Shown in pieces: positions 16,698 to 22,537 of a stretch of 22,537 bases of DNA. The position numbers and the translations under genes are program-made. Origin of the DNA: a bacterium. Lineage in GTDB: Bacteria > Blakebacterota > Blakebacteria > Blakebacterales > Blakebacteraceae. How positions within the stretch are numbered: the stretch's first letter is position 1; each line of letters opens with the position of its first letter. The DNA lies in assembly GCA_025774205.1 (NCBI GenBank), contig JALGWK010000028.1, forward strand, positions 1 to 22,537, written 5' to 3'. The notes under the pieces are model-generated. The model ran no database searches. It was given only the letters and a program-made list of their open reading frames with translations, and was not told where the DNA came from.

Positions 16698-18165
16698 ATG
16701 GCATCCTTCACCACTGACGATCGTGTAATCGGCATCGGATTGGCGGTGGTGGTTGGAGTGCTGTGTATCGTCTCGGCCCAGGCCATCTCGAGCACCGACA
16801 ATATCATCGGGCTGGCCATCACCCTCGGTATCCTGGTCCTTCTCATATGTTTCTTCTGGCCGGAGGTGGGACTCTATATCCTCGTCCTCTCCATGCTGCT
16901 GGGTCCCGAGCTTCTCGTCGGAAATCTCGCGGGCGGCGGAACCGGCTCGCGCGGAGTAACCCTGCGGGTTGATGATTTCCTTATCCTCATCATCGCCTTC
17001 GCATGGTTCGCCAGGGGAGCGATAAACAAGGAACTCGGACTCTTCCTCAGTACGCCCCTGAACCGGCCGATCGTGGCGTATCTGCTTGTGGCGGTGGTGA
17101 GCACGGCGGTCGGGATGCTCTTCGACCGGGTCAGGCCGGTGGTCGGGTTCCTGTTCGTGCTGAAGTACATCGAGTACATTTTCGTCTATTTCGCGGTGGT
17201 GAACTTCATCACCACCAAACAGCAGATCCGGCGTTTCGTCTGGGTCATCTTTCTTACCGGTATCCTGGTCGCGATTTATGCCAGCCTCCAGATACCTGGC
17301 GTTGATCGGGTGACCGCTCCCTTCGAGGGGGAGGCGGGCGAACCGAATACCCTTGGCGGATACCTGATGTTCCTGATGGCCCTGTTCGCGGGTCTGCTCG
17401 TCACCTCGGGCGGACTCAAGTCCGCCCTGCGATTCACCCTCGGCCTCATCATCCTCGGGATCCCGTTCCTCTTCACGCTTTCGAGAGCTTCTTATCTCGG
17501 GCTGCTGGTCGTGGCGATCGTCATCGTCGCCCTGACGCGCTACAAGCTCATTGCTGCCCATTGCTGCCTTCACTCTGACCATATTCCTGCTCGTGATCAT
17601 CCTTCTGGCTCCTCCCGCGGTGGTGGATCGGGTCAATTACACCTTCGGAGGACAGGTGTCGTCCGTCGGCCAGGTGTCGGTCGGCTCCATCAGGCTCGAT
17701 ACTTCGACGTCGGCCCGGCTGTTCGTAATGCAGAATATCCTGAGAGATTTCCCCAAGCAGCCCCTGCTGGGCTATGGCGTGACCGGGTATGGTTTCGTGG
17801 ACGGCCAGTATCCCCGGGTTCTGATCGAGATGGGGCTGCTCGGTATGGCAGCCTGGCTCTTCCTGATCTTCTCTCTCTTCAGAGAGGGCCTGAGATCGCT
17901 GCGCTCGACAGACGATAGATGGGAGCGTGGGCTCTCTATCGGATTCATAGCCGGTCTGGCCGGACTGATGATCCACGCCCTCGCATCGAACACCTTCATT
18001 ATCGTCAGGATCATGGAACCGTTCTGGTTCATCGCCGGCATCGTGACCGTACTGAGGATGATCAACACCGGAGAGATCGAAGAAGAATCCACTGGCGTGT
18101 TGCCTGTCGAGGAGGGGCGGATCTCGACCGGTCTGATCAGTCCCCTCGGCGGGAGACCGATGTGA
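16698..18165 (+). pseudogene. Wzy/O-antigen ligase-like membrane protein, frameshifted by a 10-bp duplication
   Basis: Two frames make one protein. The first runs from ATG 16698 through residue 287 and then reads nonsense to a stop at 17918. The second takes over at about 17560 and ends at 18165. Removing one copy of a perfect 10-bp tandem repeat (17549-17568) joins them into a 485-residue product with continuous hydrophobic helices, ...RYKLIAAFTLTIFLLV.... The product is a polytopic membrane protein of the O-antigen polymerase/ligase (Wzy_C) type: EPNTLGGYLMFLMALF and the FTLSRASYLGLLVV segment precede the break, and the periplasmic loop plus RLFVMQNILRDFPKQPLLGYG follow it, the latter typical of ligases and polymerases. 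It would polymerise or ligate repeat units in the periplasm. It may be a pseudogene, a switched-off state, or a sequencing artefact. It starts seven bases after the Wzc stop. Confidence 0.85.
17549..17568 (+). repeat. Perfect 10-bp tandem duplication inside the Wzy-like gene
   Basis: CATTGCTGCC is present at 17549-17558 and again at 17559-17568. Ten bases shift the frame by one, which is exactly the offset between the two halves of the interrupted gene. Deleting either copy restores a single open frame. Confidence 0.95.
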
Positions 18166-19334
18166 TGCACTGGCTCCTGGCCTGTGATCGAACGGCGATC
18201 GATTCACTGGGCGGGATGACAGTCACTCTCCTGGAAACTGCCCGCCAGTTCATCGCCGCGGGTGACCGCGTGACCTGGCTGACCGGCAGCCTGAACGATT
18301 CCATCCCGACGGAGGGGCTGATCGACGGCATCGAGGTGGTCAGTCACCCGGCCCCCGATATCGGTTTCCGAGATCTTGTCGGTCTGCGAACCTTCTTCCG
18401 TTCCACTCTCGACCGTCTCATAAGCGGGAACGATTTCGACGCGGCCGTCATCCACCAGCCGATCGCGGGGGCGGCTATCGGGCGGCAGCTGAAAAGGGCC
18501 GGCATCCCGGCCTGTTACTTTTTCCACAGCCCCTGGGCCCGGGAATACCGGATCCAGGCCGGTTTCGGGGATCCGGTACGTCGCCTGGGATACCATCTGA
18601 GGAGAAGGATAGAGCGGAAGGCCGTCACCTCGTTCGAAAAGGTGATCGTATTCAGCAGGACCATGACCGATCTCCTCGATATTGATCATCCGGGTGCTCC
18701 GAAACCCGTTCGAGTCACTCCGGGAATCGATCTGGAGCGGTACCATCCCCCACCCGACCGTCTCGCGTCACGGAACCGTCTCCAGTGGCCCGGATCGGAC
18801 ACCCTGCTCCTGACCCTGCGGAGGCTGGTCCCCCGGATGGGGGTCGATCTGCTCATCGAGGCGTTCGGCGCCATCAGCAGAGAGCATCCGGAGGTGACCC
18901 TGTTGATCGGGGGATCGGGCCCCCTGCGGGAAGATCTGGAGTCGCTGGCGTATCAGCTGGGGATCGCCGACCGGGTCCGGTTCCTCGGATACCTGCCTGA
19001 TGAGGATCTGGTTGAAGCCTACGGCGCCGCCGATCTCTTCATCACCCCGACCCGGGAACTGGAAGGTCTCGGTCTGGTGACTCTGGAAGCCATGGCCTGC
19101 GGTACGGGCGTTGTGGCCACTCCGGTCGGCGGGAACGTGGAGTTGCTGACACCCTTCGACCCTGACCTGCTCGCTCCCGAGACGTCTGCTGAGGGTCTTG
19201 CCGGCACCCTCCACGCCGTTCTGTCCAGGGGACCGGGGTACCTCCAGGAGCTCGGAGGGCGCGCCCGGGAGCACGTTGCTTCGAGATACGGCTGGGAGAG
19301 GACCGCGACGGACATCCGGGCCCTGTTCAACTGA
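18165..19334 (+). CDS. GT4-family glycosyltransferase
   Basis: A 389-residue GT-B transferase. The ATG at 18165 overlaps the stop of the preceding gene (TGATG). The same frame is open further upstream to 17919, but that part is antisense-like nonsense over the Wzy-like gene and is excluded. The acceptor domain begins MHWLLACD and has GGMTVTLLETARQF at 16-29. YFFHSPW at 118-124 is a common acceptor-loop motif, and VTPGIDLERYHP at 184-195 is the canonical interdomain signature. The donor domain has LLTLRRLVPRMGVDLLIEAF at 215-234, LLIGGSGPLRE at 246-256, and EX7E with E300 and E308 in LEGLGLVTLEAMACG. Motifs resemble PimB/WcaL-like mannosyl- or glucosyltransferases, but sugar identity is not determinable. 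Confidence 0.88.
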   Translation: MHWLLACDRTAIDSLGGMTVTLLETARQFIAAGDRVTWLTGSLNDSIPTEGLIDGIEVVSHPAPDIGFRDLVGLRTFFRSTLDRLISGNDFDAAVIHQPIAGAAIGRQLKRAGIPACYFFHSPWAREYRIQAGFGDPVRRLGYHLRRRIERKAVTSFEKVIVFSRTMTDLLDIDHPGAPKPVRVTPGIDLERYHPPPDRLASRNRLQWPGSDTLLLTLRRLVPRMGVDLLIEAFGAISREHPEVTLLIGGSGPLREDLESLAYQLGIADRVRFLGYLPDEDLVEAYGAADLFITPTRELEGLGLVTLEAMACGTGVVATPVGGNVELLTPFDPDLLAPETSAEGLAGTLHAVLSRGPGYLQELGGRAREHVASRYGWERTATDIRALFN

Positions 19335-19339
19335 CCGCC

Positions 19340-20512
19340 ATGCTGACCGAAGCCCCCATCCTGCACATCATCACCCGCCTGGAGGCAGGGGGCGCCCCCA
19401 CGAGCCTCCTGCTGCTCCTCAAGGGTCTGGCTGATGAGGGGGTCCCGGTCGAACTGGCCACCGGCCTCACACCTCCTCCCGATGACGATATGCTCCCGGA
19501 GGCTGAGGCACTCGGCATCCCCATCCATGTGATCCGGTCACTGAAACGGGATCCTCTACCCTGGCACGATCTGGCCGCCCTCGTCAGTCTCTGGCAGTTG
19601 ATACGGCGCGTGAGGCCCGCCATCGTGCACACCCACACCAGCAAGGCCGGATTTATCGGCCGCCTGGCGGCCCGTCTGGCCGGGACGGCACCCATCCTCT
19701 ACTCCCCGAGAGGTACGATCCTGGAGGGTTATTTTCCCGGCTGGAAGAAACGGTTGTTCACGCGGCTCGACCGGATCGCGGCCCGATGGACGAAGGTCAT
19801 CATCGGACTGACCAGGGAAGAATCGGAAAGCTATATCGAGGCCGGCATCGGCCGGCCGGAACAGCATATACAGATCCCGATCGGCATCGACCACACGCTT
19901 TACGCCCCTCCCGATCAGGCCGTTCGTGCTGCCCGTCGGCGTGATCTCGGCCTCGGTGACGATGAGATCCTGATCATCACCTCGGGCCGACTGGTGCCGG
20001 TCAAGGATCAGGGTACCCTGATCACTGCCCTCGGCCTGGTCGGCGACCGGGCCGGGCCCTGGCGCTGCTGGATCGTCGGGGCCGGATCTGAGGAGGCCCG
20101 CCTCAGGGAACAGATCACGGCGATGGATTGCTCCGACCGGATCCACCTGATGGGCTACAGAGAGGATGTGCCTGATCTTCTCGGACTGGCGGACATCTTC
20201 ATCCTCTCCTCGATCAATGAAGGATTCGGACGGGTGCTGCTGGAGGCGATGTCGGCGAGGCTGGCGATCATCGCCACCTCGGTCGGAGGTATTCCCAGCG
20301 TGCTTGACTCCGGTCGGGTCGGCCGGCTGGTGCCTCCTTCCGATCCGGCAGCGCTGGCAGAGGAACTCCTTTCACTGATGGTCTCTCCGGAGGAGAGGGA
20401 GAAACTGGCCGCGAGCGGTCTGGAGCGGGTTGCTGCCATCTATACTTCGAAGGTGACGACCGATCAGCATATCTCTCTTTACCGGAACCTTCTCACTGAC
20501 CGGGAGATATGA
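19340..20512 (+). CDS. GT4-family glycosyltransferase
   Basis: A 390-residue GT-B transferase that begins five bases after the preceding stop. Motifs: HIITRLEAGGAPTSLLLLLKGL at 9-30, HTHTSKAGFIGRLAARLAG at 97-115 (a highly typical acceptor-side helix of exopolysaccharide GT4s), SPRG at 122-125, IPIGID at 179-184, ITSGRLVPVKDQGTLI at 213-228, WIVGAGSEEARL at 244-255, and EX7E with E294 and E302 in NEGFGRVLLEAMSA. It is the last gene of the long plus-strand series that starts with the Wza-like gene. A 146-bp AT-richer gap with a possible promoter follows it. Specificity is unknown. Confidence 0.88.
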   Translation: MLTEAPILHIITRLEAGGAPTSLLLLLKGLADEGVPVELATGLTPPPDDDMLPEAEALGIPIHVIRSLKRDPLPWHDLAALVSLWQLIRRVRPAIVHTHTSKAGFIGRLAARLAGTAPILYSPRGTILEGYFPGWKKRLFTRLDRIAARWTKVIIGLTREESESYIEAGIGRPEQHIQIPIGIDHTLYAPPDQAVRAARRRDLGLGDDEILIITSGRLVPVKDQGTLITALGLVGDRAGPWRCWIVGAGSEEARLREQITAMDCSDRIHLMGYREDVPDLLGLADIFILSSINEGFGRVLLEAMSARLAIIATSVGGIPSVLDSGRVGRLVPPSDPAALAEELLSLMVSPEEREKLAASGLERVAAIYTSKVTTDQHISLYRNLLTDREI

Positions 20513-20573
20513 GAGAGGAGAGGAAGAAAACAGACAGGATCAACGCCATTTCTCTGTGTGGCGAATGATTGTT

Positions 20574-20588
20574 CTGTATAAATTACAG
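20574..20588 (+). promoter_or_regulatory. Possible promoter -10 region inside a small dyad
   Basis: TATAAA (20577-20582), close to a -10 consensus, lies within CTGTA-TAAAT-TACAG, a dyad with 5-bp arms. No good -35 hexamer is visible at the normal distance, so an activator or extended -10 recognition (TG just upstream) would be needed. It lies in the longest gap of the right half, about 70 bp before the ATPase start. Confidence 0.3.
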
Positions 20589-20644
20589 ACAGTTGTGCTA
20601 CAAAGAGATGTGGGAAACGAGTACGAACTTCAACTGCTTGAACA

Positions 20645-20651
20645 AAAGGGA
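20645..20651 (+). promoter_or_regulatory. Ribosome binding site for the ATPase start at 20659
   Basis: AAAGGGA lies seven bases before ATG 20659. The open frame extends 30 codons further upstream, but that extension (Cys/Asn-rich, no family similarity) lacks a comparable site, so 20659 is the likely start. Confidence 0.65.
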
Positions 20652-20658
20652 CTGCGGG

Positions 20659-21465
20659 ATGTACCTGGAAAACTGGAATCTGGACCGGATGCCGTTCAAG
20701 AACACCCCCGATCCGGATTTCTACTATCACTCTCCTCAGCATGAAGAGACCCTGAGCCGGATGCTCTTCTGCGTGCAGAATGACATGGGCGCGGCTCTTC
20801 TGACCGGTGTCTTCGGGTGCGGTAAAACGCTGGTCATCAATCTGCTCAAGTCACGTCTCGACAAGGCCAACTACCGCTTCATCGTGGTCTCCAACCCCCA
20901 GCTCAATGACCTTGAACTCCTCCGGATGATCCTCATCAAGATGGGCCTGACGGCGGTCCCGGAGAACAAGGCTGATGTCGTTCAATTACTCGAGGATGCG
21001 CTGCTGAACAACTATCGGGACGGGCGGGAGACCATCCTCATCATCGATGAAGCCCATATCATCGAGCAGAAAGAGACCTTCGAGGAGATCCGTCTCCTCC
21101 TGAACTACCAGTCTGACGGGAAAACTCTCCTGAGTCTATTCCTGGTCGGTCAGCCGGAACTGGGACTGAAGGTGGATCTCAACAAGCCGCTGTCGCAGCG
21201 GTTGGCGATGCGGGCTCATCTGGGACCGTTCACAGAGGCGAACACTACCGATTATATCCGCCACCGCCTTACGACCGCCGGCGCCAGTAAGGACCTCTTC
21301 ACGCTGAAGGCGTATGAACTGGCTCATGATCTGAGCGGAGGCATCCCCCGCAGGATCAACAACATCTGCAACCTGGCGCTCCTGCTCGGGGCGTCGCGTC
21401 AATTGGCTGAAGTGGATGAGATGGTCATCTACGATGTCTCCCGAACCCTGGAGGGAGAGTATTAG
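20659..21465 (+). CDS. ExeA/GspA-type AAA ATPase of polysaccharide loci
   Basis: A 268-residue P-loop ATPase. The N-terminus YLENWNLDRMPFKNTPDPDFYY is the signature opening of the ExeA / XrtA-associated ATPase group (YxxFxxxxxPFxxTPDPxFxY). Walker A is GVFGCGKT at 50-57 (K56), Walker B is ILIIDEAH at 126-133 (D130, E131), sensor 1 is FLVGQPEL at 161-168, and the arginine-finger region is SQRLAMRAHLGP at 179-190. GGIPRRINNICNLALLLG forms the lid-domain sensor 2. It ends soon after the AAA lid, with no C-terminal peptidoglycan-binding domain such as ExeA carries. Family members often sit beside Wzc/Wza genes and are thought to assist assembly of envelope export complexes. The exact role here is inferred. 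Confidence 0.88.
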   Translation: MYLENWNLDRMPFKNTPDPDFYYHSPQHEETLSRMLFCVQNDMGAALLTGVFGCGKTLVINLLKSRLDKANYRFIVVSNPQLNDLELLRMILIKMGLTAVPENKADVVQLLEDALLNNYRDGRETILIIDEAHIIEQKETFEEIRLLLNYQSDGKTLLSLFLVGQPELGLKVDLNKPLSQRLAMRAHLGPFTEANTTDYIRHRLTTAGASKDLFTLKAYELAHDLSGGIPRRINNICNLALLLGASRQLAEVDEMVIYDVSRTLEGEY

Positions 21466-22537
21466 GCGCGGAAACCGCCACCACCCTGTGACACCGGCTC
21501 CGCAGTCGATACTCATCCTTTCTCTTCTCTATCTCCTCCTCACGCCCGATCCCCTGGCAGCGGACTCCTGCGCCCATATCCAGGAAGACGATCCTGAGTG
21601 GGACGTGCTGCTCCACTCCCATGGCGTCATCACCGGTGACTGGGATTCGGTCGAGGAACTGCAGCGACAGGCGATGGCGGCGGGAGTGGACGCCGTTGTA
21701 CTCACCGAGCAGCTCCTCACGGAATGGGAGTGGAGCCCCCCGGTCATTCGGACCTTCTGGGCGTTCCGGCATAAGAATTCCGCGGCGCCGTCCATCCGGG
21801 GGCTGTTTCGGGTTGAACCGTCGGTGAAGCGTCTCGGCTGTGATACGTACTTCGAACAGGCCGCCCGGGCGGATCAGGCCGTACCCGGCATCACCCTCCT
21901 GGCGGGAGTGGAGATCGCTCCCTACTACTACTGGACCGGGGCTCCATGGAGCCGGGACCTGACCATGTGGAACTGGCAGCGGAACATTCTCGTCCTCGAC
22001 CTGCCTGAACCGCAGGACTACCGGGAGCTGCCGATCCTCGGAATGCGCACCTCTCTCTTCGGTTCCTGGAAGAACATCCCCTGGATGGTGGTCCTGATTC
22101 TGTGCCTCTCCCTCTTTCTCTACACCCTTAACAAACACTACCCATTCCGGGCCATCCTGACTCTGATCCCGGTCGCTCTTCTCATCTGGTCCGGCCCTCC
22201 CAGTCTGGATCCGTTCAGCCCCTATCGCGATGATGCCGGGATGGAGCCGTACCAGGCCCTGATCGACAGGGTCAACGAACTCAACGGCTTCTCCATGTGG
22301 ACCCAGGTGGAGACGACTGATGATCATCACTACGCGGGTGTTAGTATCCACACCAGCTGGCACCCGGAGGTCCTGCTGGAAACCAGGGACTTCACGGCTT
22401 TCGGCTCGATCTATCCCACCTCGAACACCAGGGCTGAGGATCCCGGTAATCAGTGGGATCAGGCCCTCCTGGCCTACCTGGCCGGGGAACGTCGATTCGC
22501 CCCATGGGGATGGGGTGAACTGGCCCTTCATCCCCAG
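21434..22537 (+). CDS. Membrane-bound PHP-like protein, C-terminus outside the window
   Basis: The frame is open to the right edge (368 codons seen). ATG 21434 overlaps the ATPase gene by 32 bases and gives a basic n-region (RESIRRGNRHH) before a hydrophobic stretch (about 25-36) ending ADPLAAD-like, i.e. a signal peptide or anchor; GTG 21488 is an alternative start. VLLHSHG at 58-64 matches the first PHP metal motif (HxH). The following ELQRQAMAAGVDAVVLTEQ ends in EQ where active PHP enzymes have DH. GVEIAPYYYW at 158-167 and WQRNILVLDLPEPQDY at 181-196 fit a PHP-like group. Two membrane spans follow (about 215-231 and 238-253), then a second soluble part with FTAFGSIYP, PGNQWDQALLAYLAGE and WGWGELALHP. 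The likely location is the periplasm or membrane. Hydrolase activity is unproven. Confidence 0.7.
   Translation, partial: MSPEPWRESIRRGNRHHPVTPAPQSILILSLLYLLLTPDPLAADSCAHIQEDDPEWDVLLHSHGVITGDWDSVEELQRQAMAAGVDAVVLTEQLLTEWEWSPPVIRTFWAFRHKNSAAPSIRGLFRVEPSVKRLGCDTYFEQAARADQAVPGITLLAGVEIAPYYYWTGAPWSRDLTMWNWQRNILVLDLPEPQDYRELPILGMRTSLFGSWKNIPWMVVLILCLSLFLYTLNKHYPFRAILTLIPVALLIWSGPPSLDPFSPYRDDAGMEPYQALIDRVNELNGFSMWTQVETTDDHHYAGVSIHTSWHPEVLLETRDFTAFGSIYPTSNTRAEDPGNQWDQALLAYLAGERRFAPWGWGELALHPQ

Noticed and set aside
17540-17570. Programmed ribosomal frameshifting as explanation of the split Wzy-like gene
   Set aside because: There is no slippery heptamer, and the exact 10-bp tandem repeat explains the shift more simply. 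Ribosome hopping between the repeats cannot be excluded but has no support here.
16647-17636. A 329-codon minus-strand frame opposite the Wzy-like gene
   Set aside because: The product is extremely rich in D, E, R, Q and H with no hydrophobic core, as expected from the complement of membrane-helix codons.
17919-18164. Upstream extension of the glycosyltransferase frame to an ATG at 17919
   Set aside because: The extra 82 codons overlap the true end of the Wzy-like gene, are R/H/D-rich nonsense, and the TGATG overlap at 18163-18167 gives a natural start.
20569-20658. Longer N-terminus of the ATPase from 20569
   Set aside because: The 30 added residues do not fit the family opening YLENWNLDRMPF, and the good ribosome binding site lies before 20659.
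21425-22531. A 368-codon open frame on the minus strand covering the right end
   Set aside because: It mirrors the PHP-like gene. The plus frame has a signal peptide, PHP-like motifs and membrane helices, whereas the minus product is a featureless G/R/P/D/Q-rich chain. Long antisense frames are common in GC-rich DNA.

Overview
This window is most of a Gram-negative polysaccharide (capsule, O-antigen or exopolysaccharide) locus in a GC-rich bacterium. The Gram-negative assignment rests on an outer-membrane polysaccharide-export lipoprotein (Wza type), an ADP-heptose-transferase-like GT9 domain and a Wzc-like inner-membrane protein. The sequence alone does not let me name a phylum. An uncultured lineage is plausible, because the domain combinations are unfamiliar.

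Layout. 1-1252: the tail of a methyltransferase and an intact thiD, apparently chromosomal flank. 1254-3658 (+): a possible 36-codon ORF, a GT4 glycosyltransferase and a WecB-type UDP-GlcNAc 2-epimerase. 3667-5154 (-): a Wzx-type flippase. 5269-7625 (+): two GT4 transferases. 7706-8413 (+): an AT-richer methyltransferase with its own dyad element and a strong ribosome binding site. 8516-12567 (-): a compact operon read right to left, methyltransferase, GT4, then a GT9-GT4 fusion with a G10 run at its domain boundary. 12568-12698: a divergent regulatory gap. 12699-20512 (+): Wza-like lipoprotein, Wzc-like protein with an added SPOR domain, a Wzy/ligase-like membrane protein frameshifted by a 10-bp tandem duplication, and two GT4 transferases, all overlapping or a few bases apart. 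20659-22537 (+): an ExeA-type ATPase and a membrane-bound PHP-like protein that runs off the window. No gene-free stretch exceeds 300 bp. I found no tRNA, rRNA, CRISPR array, transposase or attachment site.

How it works together (inference from known Wzx/Wzy pathways). WecB supplies UDP-ManNAc. The GT4 and GT9 enzymes build a lipid-linked repeat that two methyltransferases may decorate. Wzx flips it, the Wzy-like protein polymerises or ligates it, and Wzc and Wza control length and export. No initiating phosphoglycosyltransferase, Wzb-type phosphatase or WecC-type dehydrogenase is in the window.

Most interesting points: (1) the Wzc-like protein carries a third transmembrane helix and a C-terminal periplasmic SPOR (peptidoglycan-binding) domain, while its Walker A' motif has lost both acidic residues, so it may be a septum-targeted polysaccharide co-polymerase with altered or no kinase activity; (2) two separate slippage-type lesions, a G10 run at the GT9/GT4 boundary and a perfect 10-bp duplication that switches the Wzy-like gene out of frame, make this a candidate phase-variable surface-polysaccharide locus; (3) a PHP-like membrane protein with a signal peptide keeps HxH but lacks the usual DH motif.
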